Assembly (NCBI RefSeq): GCF_000240165.1
Contig: NC_017585.1
Span: 992,001 to 1,056,000, forward strand
Direction: 5' to 3'
Length of the DNA: 64,000 bases
DNA from: Streptantibioticus cattleyicolor NRRL 8057 = DSM 46488
Lineage (GTDB): Bacteria; Actinomycetota; Actinomycetes; Streptomycetales; Streptomycetaceae
Of the stretch, positions 1-7,804 are shown in pieces. Position numbers and translations under genes: made by a program. Each line of letters opens with the position of its first letter. Positions within the stretch are counted from its first letter, which is position 1. The notes beneath the pieces are model-generated. The model saw only the letters and a list, made by a program, of their open reading frames with translations, ran no database searches and was not told the DNA's origin.

Positions 1-2
1 GC

Positions 3-134
3 GACGACGACCCGCCCGCCGGTGTGCTCCACGCGGCCAACACCGTGCTGCCCGCCGGTGACTTCGACCAGGCACTGGCCGCCCACCCCGCGGGCGCCGC
101 CATCCTGTCCGCCGCGGGCCGCCGGGGAGGTTAG
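3..134 (+). CDS. C-terminal end of an unidentified protein (5' end outside window)
   Basis: The first 132 bases hold an open frame that enters from the left edge and stops at a TAG. It encodes 43 residues containing VLHAANTVLPAGDFDQALAA and ending RRGG. The codons are GC3-rich, as expected for coding DNA here, while the other two forward frames either stop or read like a shadow. I do not recognise the family from this tail. It converges on the DUF1348 gene 10 bases downstream. Confidence 0.4.
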   Translation, partial: DDDPPAGVLHAANTVLPAGDFDQALAAHPAGAAILSAAGRRGG

Positions 135-143
135 CGGGCGTCC

Positions 144-617
144 TCAGAAACCGAGGTCGCTGAGGCCCGGGTGGTCGTCGGGACGGCGGCCCAGCGGCCA
201 GAGGTAGGCGCGCTCGGACTCGGCGATCGGGAGGGTGTTGATGGAGGCGTGACGGGTGCGCATCAGGCCGTGCTCGTCGAACTCCCAGTTCTCGTTGCCG
301 TAGGAGCGGTACCAGTTCCCGGCGTCGTCGCGGTGCTCGTAGGCGAAGCGCACGGCGATGCGGTTGCCGCCGTGCGCCCACAGCTCCTTGATCAGCCGGT
401 AGTCGAGTTCGGTGTTCCACTTGCGGGTCAGCAACGCGACGATCTCGTCCCGGCCCGTGGCGAATTCCGCGCGGTTGCGCCACCGGGAGTCCACCGTGTA
501 GCCCAGCGACACCTTCCGCGGATCACGGGTGTTCCACGCGTCCTCGGCGAGCCGGACCTTCTCGATGGCGGTCTCCCGGGTGAACGGGGGTACCGGTGGG
601 CGGGTGCTGTCGGCCAT
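144..617 (-). CDS. DUF1348 (SnoaL/NTF2-like fold) protein
   Basis: The 157-residue product matches the DUF1348 family of small, single-domain NTF2-like proteins. The middle and C-terminus carry the typical pattern [20 protein letters not shown], then [13 protein letters not shown] and a Trp-Pro-Leu-Gly motif near the end. The ATG at 617 was chosen because GGAG lies about 9 bases upstream; the frame stays open further 5' but loses family resemblance. The biochemical role of the family is unknown; it often sits beside TetR regulators. Here it is read divergently from a TetR gene, with two palindromes between them, so that TetR protein probably controls it. Confidence 0.85.
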   Translation of the reverse strand: MADSTRPPVPPFTRETAIEKVRLAEDAWNTRDPRKVSLGYTVDSRWRNRAEFATGRDEIVALLTRKWNTELDYRLIKELWAHGGNRIAVRFAYEHRDDAGNWYRSYGNENWEFDEHGLMRTRHASINTLPIAESERAYLWPLGRRPDDHPGLSDLGF

Positions 618-679
618 GTCGGCTTCAACTCCTTCGAAGTCCGGGGCGCCCGCACGCCGGCGGGCCTCGGAAACCATCG

Positions 680-729
680 GAGAACGATCGTTCTCACGGT
701 GCTTGCTAGAGTAGAGAACGTCCGTTCTC
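680..729. promoter_or_regulatory. Two palindromic operators between DUF1348 and TetR genes
   Basis: A perfect 16-bp palindrome GAGAACGATCGTTCTC lies at 680-695. A near-identical one with a single centre mismatch, GAGAACGTCCGTTCTC, lies at 714-729. Their centres are 34 bp apart. They fall in the divergent promoter region, and the second ends 17 bases before the TetR start. Paired sites of this form are typical of TetR autoregulation plus control of the divergent gene. Binding is inferred, not shown. Confidence 0.75.
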
Positions 730-746
730 CGCGCAAGGGGGCATAG

Positions 747-1334
747 ATGCTGGACCACGAAACGGCACGGACGCGCGTGCTGGAGGCGGCCGAGGAGCTG
801 TTCTACGGCCGGGGCGTCCAGGCCGTCGGGATGGACGCGGTACGCCACGCCTCCGGGGTGTCGCTCAAACGCCTCTACCAGCTGTTCCCCTCCAAGGAAG
901 AACTGGTGCTGGAATTCCTCCGGCAGCGGGACGCGCGGTGGCAGCGGGCCCTCGCCGACCACGTCGACGCGCGGCCGACGCCCGAGGAGCGGATCACCGC
1001 GGTCTTCGACTGGCTGCACACGTGGTTCTCCGACCCCGGCTACCGCGGATGCGCCTTCATCAACTCCTTCGGCGAGCTGGGCGCGGTCTCACCCGAGGTC
1101 GCCGAAGAAGCCCGGCACCACAAGAAGACCTTCCACGACTACCTCGCCGGCCTCGTCGCGGCGGCCGGACGCCCCGCCGGACTCGCCGGCCAGCTCGCGC
1201 TCCTCGCCGAAGGAGCGATCACCACCGCGGCGATCTTCGGCACACCCGAACCCGCGCACCAGGCACGGGACGCCGCGCTCCTCCTGCTGCGCACGCCCGC
1301 CTCCACACGCAACGCAACCCCGTCGAGCGCCTGA
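747..1334 (+). CDS. TetR/AcrR-family transcriptional regulator
   Basis: This 195-residue protein has the TetR N-terminal helix-turn-helix at about residues 7-55 ([20 protein letters not shown], then [18 protein letters not shown]). A ligand domain with conserved Cys-Ala-Phe-Ile-Asn (GCAFINSF) follows, as in the YxaF/LmrA-like subgroup with a TetR_C_33-type end. It probably represses itself and the divergent DUF1348 gene through the twin palindromes at 680-729. The inducer is unknown. Start chosen at the ATG 17 bases after the second palindrome. Confidence 0.88.
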   Translation: MLDHETARTRVLEAAEELFYGRGVQAVGMDAVRHASGVSLKRLYQLFPSKEELVLEFLRQRDARWQRALADHVDARPTPEERITAVFDWLHTWFSDPGYRGCAFINSFGELGAVSPEVAEEARHHKKTFHDYLAGLVAAAGRPAGLAGQLALLAEGAITTAAIFGTPEPAHQARDAALLLLRTPASTRNATPSSA

Positions 1335-1423
1335 CCAACCGGCCGGGGGACCGCTCCGAGCCCCGGAGGTCTTTCACAGGCGGCCGTTTGATCGCGACAT
1401 CCCGCAGGACCTAGCGTCGCGGT

Positions 1424-1822
1424 ATGAACGACAACGTGTACGTGGGCAACGCGGGCGTGGACGCGCCACTGGACCGGGGCTGGCTGCTGGGTCACTTCAA
1501 GGAGGGCGGCGACCCCCGGCACAGCGACGCCGTGGAGATCAAATGGGGCGTCCACCCGCGCGGCGACGAGCGCGCCCAGTGGGTACGCGGTGAGGAACGC
1601 ACCGCCCTGCTCGTCCTCATCAGCGGTCGCTTCCGCGTCGAACTCCCCGGCCGCAGCGTCCTGTTGAGCGAGCAGGGCGACTACGTCGTGTGGGGCAAGG
1701 GCGTGGACCACTCCTGGGTCGCCGAGGAGGAATCCGTCGTGCTCACCGTGCGCTGGCCCTCGGTCCCCGGCTACGCGGTGCCCCGTTCCCCCGCCGAGGA
1801 GACCGCCACCACCTCCGGCTGA
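1424..1822 (+). CDS. Small cupin-fold protein
   Basis: The 132-residue protein reads as a single beta-barrel cupin. It contains KWGVHPRGDERAQW, a strand pair ALLVLISGRFRVELPG, then SEQGDYVVWGKGVDHSW, which fits cupin motifs 1 and 2. Only part of the usual His/Glu metal set is present (one His in each motif), so catalysis is uncertain. Similar actinobacterial proteins are often named signal peptidase I in error; no serine-lysine peptidase motif or membrane helix is present. Only about 14 bases separate a plausible -10 (TAGCGT) from the ATG, suggesting a leaderless or nearly leaderless mRNA. Confidence 0.7.
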   Translation: MNDNVYVGNAGVDAPLDRGWLLGHFKEGGDPRHSDAVEIKWGVHPRGDERAQWVRGEERTALLVLISGRFRVELPGRSVLLSEQGDYVVWGKGVDHSWVAEEESVVLTVRWPSVPGYAVPRSPAEETATTSG

Positions 1823-1951
1823 CACCCCCGGCCACCCCCGCGCCCGGCACCACCACCGGCTGCGGGGACAATGGCCGCGGTCCCCCCGGAACGACACCGC
1901 GCCGGGGCGGAACGGACGTACACAGGCGCGGTGACCTCAACAGGGGGGCCG

Positions 1952-2650
1952 ATGGGCACGCCACTACTGCGACTGAGGCACGTCAGCCGCAGCTACCACC
2001 AGCGCCGGGTGCTGCACCCGATCGATCTCACCCTCGACGCCGGCGAATGCGTCGCCGTGCTCGGACACAACGGCTCGGGCAAGTCGACCCTGCTGCGCAT
2101 CGCGGCCGGCCGGGACACCCCGACCACGGGGCAGGTCGAATTCGACGGCGCGCCGATGGACGAGAACGACCCCCGGGTACGCGCCCGGGTGGCCGTGGTC
2201 GGCGACACCGCCGCCTGCTACCCGGACCTGACCGTGCGCGAACACCTGCGCCTGGTGGCCACCGCGCACGGGGTGGCCGACGCCGGCGAGTGGATCGACC
2301 ACGTCCTGGCCGACCGGCGCCTCGACGGCCACGCCGACGCCGTACCCTCCGCCCTCTCCTCCGGCCAGCTGCAGTCACTGCTGCTGGCCTGCGCCCTGGT
2401 CAGGCCGCGCGACCTGCTCCTGCTCGACGAGCCGGAACAGCGCCTCGACCCGGACGCGCGCCGCCGCCTCGCCGACCTCATCGCCGCCGAGACCGCCGAC
2501 GGCGTCGGCGTCCTGCTCGTCACCCACCACGCCGAACTGGCCCGCCGCGCCGCCGGCCGGGCGCTGGTGCTGCGGGACGGCCAGGTCGTCGCCGACGGCG
2601 CGCCGGACGACGTCCTGACCGCCGACGGACCGCTGGGAGGCGAGGCGTGA
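1952..2650 (+). CDS. ABC transporter ATP-binding protein
   Basis: This 232-residue protein is a complete ABC ATPase. Walker A is GHNGSGKST (about residues 37-45), the Q-loop region follows TGQVEFDG, the signature is degenerate (ALSSGQLQSL), and Walker B is RDLLLLDEPEQ with a Glu after the Asp; the H-loop His is in LLVTHHAEL. The linker Ser-Gly-Gln is kept although the usual LSGGQ is altered to LSSGQ. Its stop overlaps the GTG of the next gene by four bases, so ATPase and permease are translationally coupled and form one exporter-type transporter. The substrate is unknown. Confidence 0.92.
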   Translation: MGTPLLRLRHVSRSYHQRRVLHPIDLTLDAGECVAVLGHNGSGKSTLLRIAAGRDTPTTGQVEFDGAPMDENDPRVRARVAVVGDTAACYPDLTVREHLRLVATAHGVADAGEWIDHVLADRRLDGHADAVPSALSSGQLQSLLLACALVRPRDLLLLDEPEQRLDPDARRRLADLIAAETADGVGVLLVTHHAELARRAAGRALVLRDGQVVADGAPDDVLTADGPLGGEA

Positions 2651-4335
2651 AGACCACCACCGGATCCGCCGACCATCCGCCGGCCGACGAGGAGCACGCC
2701 GCAGCCTGGTCCGAGGAGGACGACTGGACCGAGGAGACACTGCGGCTGCTGCGTTCGCTGCGCGCCCCGCACCGCCGCAAGCGGGCCGGTGAGATCGGCT
2801 ACGTCCTCTACTGCGTGGTGCTCGTCCTGGTGGCCTGGGGCGCGCTGCCGAGTCTGGGGCTCTTCCTCCAGACCTCGCTGGGCGCCGACTACACGGGCTT
2901 GCGCCAACCGGTGCTGCGGGCGCTGCCCGCCGGGAGCTGCGCGCTGGCCCTGGCGGTACTGGTGCTCGCCGCGCGGGACGCGTTGTGGCGCGGCCCGGTG
3001 GTGCCGCCCCGGGAGAGCGTGGACTGGCTGCTGACCCAGCCGGTACGCGTCGGCCGGCTGCTGCGGCCGTGGCTGTGGGTCTCGGGGGGCGCCTCGCTGG
3101 CCGTCGGCGTGGTCGCGGCCGGGGTCGGGATGGTGGCGCTCGGGCTCACCGTGGGTGTCGGGCTGCCGGCCGCCTTCGGCTGGTGTCTGGCCGGCACGGC
3201 GACGGTGCCGGTGCTCGGCACCGTGATCGGGGTCGCCGTCGAACGCCACGGCCGCGCCGCCCGGTGGGCCCGGCGCGCGGCGCCCTGGGCCTCCCTCGCC
3301 GTGCTGGCGCTGGTGGCGCAGTGCGTGCTGGCGGTGCTGGGGCACCCGGTGCGATGGCTGGAGCGCGTCGAGTTGTGGTCCGGCCCGTGGGGCTGGGCGG
3401 GGCTGGCGGCGCTGTCGCCCACCCCGGCCGCGGTGCCCGGCGGCGCGGTGGCCGCGGCGGCGCTGCTGGTGCTGGGCGCCGCCGCGTCGTGGTGGGCGGT
3501 ACGGGCGGCCGGCGCGATCCCGCTGGCGGAGGTACGGCGCCGTTCGCGCACCGCCTCCGGCGTGAAGACCGCGTTGCTGACCGTGGAGTTGCGTACCGCG
3601 CGGCAGGTGGCCTCCGGCGCCTCCGGTGGTGCCCGGGTGGGCCGGATACGGCTGCCCGCTCCGCGCCGGGCGGCGTTGGCGGTGCCGTGGCGGGACGCGG
3701 TGGCGTTGCTGCGGGCGCCCGGACGCGCGATGCGTACGGTACCGGCCACCGTGCTCGCGGTGCTGAGCGGTGTGGTCGCCGCGGGCGCGCACCGCGGCAC
3801 CGCGCTCGTCGCCGTGCTGGCCGCCCTCACCTTCGGCTACTGGGCCATCACCCAACTGCTGGAACCCGCCCGGCTGGAGACCGACGACACCCGGCGGGCC
3901 TCCTGGGCACCGTACCGTTTCCCGAATCTGATGATGCGTCACCTCGTGGTGCCGGCCGTGCTGGGACTGCTGCTGTCGGTGCCGGTGGTGGTCGCGGTGG
4001 TGCTGTGCGGTGGCGGCTGGCGCGCGACGCTGGCACCGGCCGCGGTACCGGCGCTGATCGCCGCCGCCCTGGTCAACGCCTGCCGCGGCGCCGGACGCCA
4101 GCACCTGCTGCTCTCCCCGGCGCAGACCCCCACCGGCAGCGCCGGCCCCCTGTTGTATCTGCTGTGGTACTGCTCCGGCCCGCTGGCCACACTCGCCGTA
4201 CTGTGCGTCCCCTACACGCTGGCGCTCCACCGCCCCGACGGCCCCGCCGTCCCGGCCGCCTGCGCCGTCAGCCTCGCGGCCACCGCGGGCCTGCTGCGCT
4301 GGGCGTGGGCGCGGGCCCGCAAATTCACACGATGA
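2647..4335 (+). CDS. ABC transporter membrane subunit
   Basis: This 562-residue protein starts at a GTG that overlaps the ATPase stop codon (GTGA). After an acidic cytoplasmic N-terminus of about 50 residues it has roughly 12 hydrophobic segments, arranged as two halves around a basic loop near residue 300 (SRTASGVKTALLTVELRTAR). No periplasmic binding or peptidase domain is visible. It resembles the large DUF6297-type permeases of Streptomyces that pair with a single small ATPase. It forms the membrane channel of the transporter encoded with the preceding gene. Substrate and direction cannot be told from sequence; export is more likely as there is no binding protein. Confidence 0.8.
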   Translation: MKTTTGSADHPPADEEHAAAWSEEDDWTEETLRLLRSLRAPHRRKRAGEIGYVLYCVVLVLVAWGALPSLGLFLQTSLGADYTGLRQPVLRALPAGSCALALAVLVLAARDALWRGPVVPPRESVDWLLTQPVRVGRLLRPWLWVSGGASLAVGVVAAGVGMVALGLTVGVGLPAAFGWCLAGTATVPVLGTVIGVAVERHGRAARWARRAAPWASLAVLALVAQCVLAVLGHPVRWLERVELWSGPWGWAGLAALSPTPAAVPGGAVAAAALLVLGAAASWWAVRAAGAIPLAEVRRRSRTASGVKTALLTVELRTARQVASGASGGARVGRIRLPAPRRAALAVPWRDAVALLRAPGRAMRTVPATVLAVLSGVVAAGAHRGTALVAVLAALTFGYWAITQLLEPARLETDDTRRASWAPYRFPNLMMRHLVVPAVLGLLLSVPVVVAVVLCGGGWRATLAPAAVPALIAAALVNACRGAGRQHLLLSPAQTPTGSAGPLLYLLWYCSGPLATLAVLCVPYTLALHRPDGPAVPAACAVSLAATAGLLRWAWARARKFTR

Positions 4336-4369
4336 TCACCGACGACGGCGCATCCGCCACACTGACGTC

Positions 4370-5005
4370 ATGACTCCCGACCACCTCAAGGCCGCCTGCC
4401 TCGCCCTCACCGGCGCGTACGAGGACTTCCCGTTCCCCAGCAGCCCCTCCCTGTCCGTCTTCAAGGTGGGCGGCAAGATGTTCGCCCTCACCGCCCTGGA
4501 CAACCAACCCCTGACCGTCAGCCTCAAATGCGACCCCGAACTCGCCCTCCGCCTCCGCGCCACCCACCCCGCCATCGCCCCCGGTTACCACCTCAACAAA
4601 CGCCATTGGAACACCCTCACCCTGGACGGCTCCCTCCCCGACCCCCTGATCGAGGAACTCATCGAGGACTCCTACGACCTCGTGGTAGCCGGACTCCCCA
4701 GGGTGGAACGCCTGAAGCTGGACTGGCCGGGGGGGGGGGGCGGAACCCGACCTCCGGCCCCCTCGCCCGGGGTCGGACCGGCGACCTCCCGGCCCCCGGA
4801 CGCCGGATGCTCCGCCTCGCTGAGCCACGAGGAGTTAGTGCCCCGCCCGGTGCCTCGGAGACGGACGCACGGGCATGGCGTGATCAGGGACGGCGCCCGA
4901 TCTGCAAGGACCAGTACAGGTCTTCGCGCTCGGCCTCGGTGTACGACGGGTCCGGGTACTCCACCGTCTCCACCCGCACGCCGGCGCTGCGGCAGGCTGC
5001 GGTGA
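4370..5005 (+). CDS. MmcQ/YjbR-family protein with an abnormal read-through tail
   Basis: Residues 1-121 match the MmcQ/YjbR family, a small single-domain fold of about 120 residues (FKVGGKMFALTAL, KCDPELALRLR, then LNKRHWNTLTLDGSLPD and DSYDLVVAGLPR). The family normally ends just after this. Here the codons for Leu-Asp-Trp-Pro run into a tract of 12 G at 4729-4740 and the frame stays open for about 85 further Pro/Arg-rich residues antisense to the next gene. A second, 3'-only copy at 9392-9553 keeps a normal ending (WPGERGREG, stop). The natural end therefore seems to have been lost when the downstream island arrived or when the G tract slipped. Confidence 0.75.
   Translation: MTPDHLKAACLALTGAYEDFPFPSSPSLSVFKVGGKMFALTALDNQPLTVSLKCDPELALRLRATHPAIAPGYHLNKRHWNTLTLDGSLPDPLIEELIEDSYDLVVAGLPRVERLKLDWPGGGGGTRPPAPSPGVGPATSRPPDAGCSASLSHEELVPRPVPRRRTHGHGVIRDGARSARTSTGLRARPRCTTGPGTPPSPPARRRCGRLR
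4591..4740 (+). repeat. Left copy of 3'-end direct repeat flanking the island
   Basis: Bases 4591-4740 recur at 9392-9540 with only a handful of differences, including one lost C in the right copy (GACCCCCTG versus GACCCCTG). The repeat starts at CCTCAACAA and fades out in a G-rich stretch. The two copies lie 4.8 kb apart in direct orientation and both encode the end of an MmcQ/YjbR protein. This is the arrangement expected when an element inserts at the 3' end of a gene and brings a replacement 3' end. Confidence 0.8.
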
Positions 5006-5264
5006 AACCCCCGACGTCGGCGACCGCCAGGTCCAGCAACCGCGGGCTCGCGGCGACCACCACGTCAACCTGCCCGATCCGCTCGACCGCCTTGTCCGTG
5101 GGCTGGTTGGAACAGATCACCCACTCGGCGACCTGGTAACCGCGCTCCGCGGCCCATCCGGTGCACACGTCGTGCTGGGCCTTGGCATCGACCGCGAAGG
5201 GGTCCTGCCAGACCTCCGCCGAACCGACGAGCGTCGTCAGCACCATCACTCGGGTACCGCCCAC
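4884..5264 (-). CDS. Small resolvase-like protein without catalytic serine (island copy 2)
   Basis: The 126-residue protein starts at a GTG with a strong GGAGG upstream. It resembles the N-terminal fold of serine recombinases in layout: a first strand (VMVLTTLVG), then FAVDAKAQHDVCTGWAAERG, VAEWVI, QVDVVVAASPRLL and VRVETVEYP. The Tyr-x-Arg-x-Ser active-site motif is absent and there is no DNA-binding C-terminal part. It is similar in plan to the protein at 7801-8208. It lies 10 bases after the zinc ribbon gene and is presumably co-transcribed with it. Function unknown; a structural or regulatory role is more likely than recombination. Confidence 0.6.
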   Translation of the reverse strand: MGGTRVMVLTTLVGSAEVWQDPFAVDAKAQHDVCTGWAAERGYQVAEWVICSNQPTDKAVERIGQVDVVVAASPRLLDLAVADVGGFTAACRSAGVRVETVEYPDPSYTEAEREDLYWSLQIGRRP

Positions 5265-5274
5265 GGCTCACCTC

Positions 5275-5472
5275 CTACGAGACGGTGGAAGCGACCGTAC
5301 CGCGCGCGACCGGTGCCGGGGCAACGCTCGGGGAGGAGTACCCGCAGGCGTGACAGATCTTCCAGCCATCCTGGTTCACGGCGAGCGGACCTCCGCAGTT
5401 CGGGCAGTTCTCGGCGCGGACTTCGCGCGACTCGCCGACCTGTGCGGTGATGAACGTTGACGACATGCTCAT
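5275..5472 (-). CDS. Short zinc-ribbon protein (island copy 2)
   Basis: This 65-residue protein has two CxxC pairs 17 residues apart (ENCPNCGG and ICHACGYS), the signature of a treble-clef or rubredoxin-like zinc ribbon. The remaining ends are low-complexity and likely disordered. GAGAAAGGG upstream supports initiation at 5472 or at the second ATG at 5466. It is followed after 10 bases by the resolvase-like gene, and the same pairing of zinc ribbon plus resolvase-like protein occurs at the other end of the island (7538-8208). A remnant of its 3' end is fused to the resolvase-like 3' end at 11810-11990. Confidence 0.65.
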   Translation of the reverse strand: MSMSSTFITAQVGESREVRAENCPNCGGPLAVNQDGWKICHACGYSSPSVAPAPVARGTVASTVS

Positions 5473-5682
5473 CCCTTTCTCGTGCTGATCATGCGGAGTG
5501 CGTCTCCGCGTCCGTCGTGCATGTACCGTGCGCGTCCGGTCCGGGCGTGCCGGTCGGTCCGGTTCGGCCGTTCGGCCTGCGCAGGGCTCTCCGGCCGGAC
5601 CGGGTGCTCAAGTGGGGCTGTCAGGCCCGGGACCGTCGTCGCCCGACCGCCTTCCCAGGTACGCCGGGCGGCGACGGAGTCA

Positions 5683-6345
5683 TCAGGCGGACGCCGCGAG
5701 ATCCCGCAACTCGTCCGGTGAGACTGGGGTGACGCCGTGGAATGAGATGATCTTGTGGTAGGCCAACATCCATGCGATCCCAGGGGATTCGTAGGCGACC
5801 TTCGCAGGAGTGGAGGAATGGGCGGGGTCCCCCAAGTCGTGCAGGGTCCCGGCGACCCCCCACGGCAGTGAGGCCCGCACCCAGGCGGCGACGTAGCCGC
5901 CGGCCCGCAGCGCCGGACACGCCTTGATCGCCTCAACCGCGCAGGCCGGATGTACCGGGGGCGATGACGTACGCTCCCCGTCCTCGATCTGTCGGCCGCC
6001 GGCCGCGTGCATGAGGTACAACTGCTGCTCGTTGACGCCGTCGAGGGTGGATTCGCCGCACACCTGGCAGAGCAGACCGTAGATGGCACGCCGCTGCCGC
6101 AGAGAGTGCACGGCAGCCCACTCCGGAGTCCCCTTGCCACGGGCGATGCCCTGCCGTACCCACAACACGCCTAGCGGGTCCCGGTCGTAGGGGGTCTCGT
6201 CCTCGTATCCCAGGAACAGACCGTCTCGACCGCGCCGGGCAACGAGGGCCCTGGCGGGATGCAACTCGTTCGACCAGGTGGTGATGTAGGGCACCGTGCG
6301 CCCCTGATATGTGTACCTGCTCGGGGTGGATCGGGGTGTGGCCAC
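5683..6345 (-). CDS. Unidentified island protein with Cys/His cluster
   Basis: I place the start at GTG 6345, preceded by GGAGAAGG, giving 220 residues. The protein begins with YTYQGRTVPYITTWSNE and has a central CQVCGES pair, then HAAGGRQ and HPACAVEAIKACP. This gives a plausible zinc site of three or four Cys plus His, rather like an HNH-type scaffold without its catalytic core. No family is recognised. It is divergent from the small gene at 6431 across 85 bases. The 210 bases between its stop and the next zinc-ribbon gene hold CGGTCCGG-type short repeats and nothing else I can name. Confidence 0.55.
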   Translation of the reverse strand: MATPRSTPSRYTYQGRTVPYITTWSNELHPARALVARRGRDGLFLGYEDETPYDRDPLGVLWVRQGIARGKGTPEWAAVHSLRQRRAIYGLLCQVCGESTLDGVNEQQLYLMHAAGGRQIEDGERTSSPPVHPACAVEAIKACPALRAGGYVAAWVRASLPWGVAGTLHDLGDPAHSSTPAKVAYESPGIAWMLAYHKIISFHGVTPVSPDELRDLAASA

Positions 6346-6430
6346 GGGTGGCCTTCTCCGTTCTGTACTCGTTCGGTTGCTGCGCCGCCCGGCCGCCGGA
6401 TCGGCTACCGTGCTGCCGACCGGGGAGGCG

Positions 6431-6850
6431 ATGGGGATGCAGGAAGGCGGCAAGCCGTTCACGATGGACGGCGGCGGGCGGCTGGTGTGCGGGGTGTGTC
6501 CGTCGCTGCGGTATCCCGGCGGTCAGTTCGACGTCGTGTCCAAGCCGAGCCGGGACTGTCCGTTCGACCCGGCCACCGGGTACCGCTTCACCGCGCTCGG
6601 GGTGCCGGTGTGCGTGCACCCCGAGCGCGTCGGCCTGCCCCCCGCGCCGTACGCCAGCGGCGGGGTGCCGCTGCCGTGGCAGACCCCGCCGCCGGCGTCG
6701 GCCGCCGACGTCCCGGCGTGGGTACGGACCGCGGTGGCCGCAGCACCACCGGAAGCGTGCACCGAGGTGATCGAGCAGGCCACGAAGCTGCTGCTCGCCG
6801 CCGACCCCGGTACGGACGTGGTGGCGGTGCTGCGGGCCGCCCTCGGCTAG
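6431..6850 (+). CDS. Unidentified Cys-containing island protein
   Basis: The ATG at 6431 follows GGGGAGGCG and gives 139 residues. The N-terminal half contains CGVCPSLRYPGG, DCPFD and VCVHPE, i.e. four or five Cys plus a His that could bind metal. A Pro-rich linker precedes a short helical C-terminus (CTEVIEQATKLLLA). Its TAG overlaps the stop of the convergent gene within the four bases CTAG. It is the only plus-strand gene inside the island. No family recognised. Confidence 0.5.
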   Translation: MGMQEGGKPFTMDGGGRLVCGVCPSLRYPGGQFDVVSKPSRDCPFDPATGYRFTALGVPVCVHPERVGLPPAPYASGGVPLPWQTPPPASAADVPAWVRTAVAAAPPEACTEVIEQATKLLLAADPGTDVVAVLRAALG

Positions 6851-7420
6851 GCCGCGGCGAAGGTGATGCTGTGCTCCCGGCCGGAGCGGTCCATGCCGAT
6901 GGAGGCGTACAGTGCGGCCAGGTGCTCGCGGCGCCGGGTGACCTCGTCGTGGTCGAGCCAGTAGCGGGCCGGGGGCTCGCCCCACGCGTCGCGGTAGCAC
7001 TGGTGGGTGTACCCGCCGGTGCGGTAGTCGGTGTGTTCCTGGTCGGTCTGGTGGATGACCGTGAAGTCCGCGTTCTGGGCGATGCGGCTGAGGAGTTGGG
7101 CCTGCGCGAGCATGGCGTGCGTCATCTCGTCCACAGGGACCGCAATGGCGATCTCGGCGGCCACCTCGTCGCCGGGTCAGCTCGTAGACCGCCGCTTTGA
7201 GGGCGAGGGCCCGCAGCCCTTCCTCGAACAGCGGCGCGGCGTCGGTCTCCAGGCGCCACTGGTCGAGGACCGGGAAGCCGGTGAAGCACTGCCAGTCGCT
7301 GGAGTATTCCAGGGTGGCGTCGCGGAGCGCGGCGAAGCCGGGAGCCGCCTTCCAGTCGATGAGGATCTGGTGGGCGCCCTGGGCGACGTCCGGCACGCTG
7401 GGCAGCATGCGTACAGGCAT
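6847..7420 (-). pseudogene. Unidentified island gene, apparently frameshifted
   Basis: Two coding-like frames abut. From ATG 7420 to about 7176 the frame reads MPVRMLPSVPDVAQG and on to AVYELTRR, then turns into shadow-like Arg/Pro/His sequence. From about 7170 to the TAG at 6847 another frame reads AAEIAIAVPVDEMTHAMLAQ and YRDAWGEPPARYWLDHDE. Together they would make about 190 residues of ordinary composition. The junction CTGACCCGGCGACGAGG needs a one-base frame change. This could be a true mutation, a sequencing error, or two overlapping genes; I favour a single damaged gene. No family recognised. Confidence 0.5.
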
Positions 7421-7537
7421 GGTTCGTCCTCCTGCTGGTCGAGCGGATTGGGTGGGGGTGGTGCTGGTGGCCGGCACCCCGCGCGGGACGGTGCTCTCCG
7501 CCCGGGGCGCCGGCGGCTCACGGGGTGCGCGAGCAGG

Positions 7538-7804
7538 TCAGTCCCACCGGACGATCCGGTGCCGTGGCGCCGGTGGGCAGGCGTACATGCAGTCCGGTTT
7601 CGATCCCGGGAGCACGTCGGTGTACCAGGCTGGTGGGAGTCCGTCGGTGAACGGGCTTTCCGCGAGCGGGATCAGCCGGTGGTCGAACCGGCAGTTGCGG
7701 CAGGCGTAGTAGGCGGGGCCGACGATGGTGGCGCCGTCCTCGAATCCGATCAGGACGATGTCTGCGTCGGGGTCGTTCGTGTGGCACCAGGAGCATCCGT
7801 TCAC
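7538..7804 (-). CDS. Short zinc-ribbon protein (island copy 1)
   Basis: The 88-residue protein starts at GTG 7804 inside the TGA of the upstream gene (GTGA overlap), so the two are translationally coupled. It has CSWCHTND near the N-terminus and YYACRNCRFDH about 30 residues later, a CxxC...CxxC zinc ribbon, followed by AESPFTDGLPPAWYTDVLPG. The extended N-terminal reading overlapping the upstream gene is a shadow. As at the left end of the island, a zinc ribbon is paired with a resolvase-like protein, here in the order resolvase-like then zinc ribbon. Confidence 0.65.
   Translation of the reverse strand: MNGCSWCHTNDPDADIVLIGFEDGATIVGPAYYACRNCRFDHRLIPLAESPFTDGLPPAWYTDVLPGSKPDCMYACPPAPRHRIVRWD

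Noticed and set aside
618-1019. N-terminal extension of the DUF1348 frame beyond 617
   Set aside because: The extension overlaps the divergent TetR gene and both operators, has shadow-like composition, and the ATG at 617 has a good ribosome site.
2218-4230. A 670-codon minus-strand frame opposite the ABC permease
   Set aside because: The sequence is Gln/Arg/Gly/His-rich low complexity and opposes a protein with good membrane helices; treated as a shadow.
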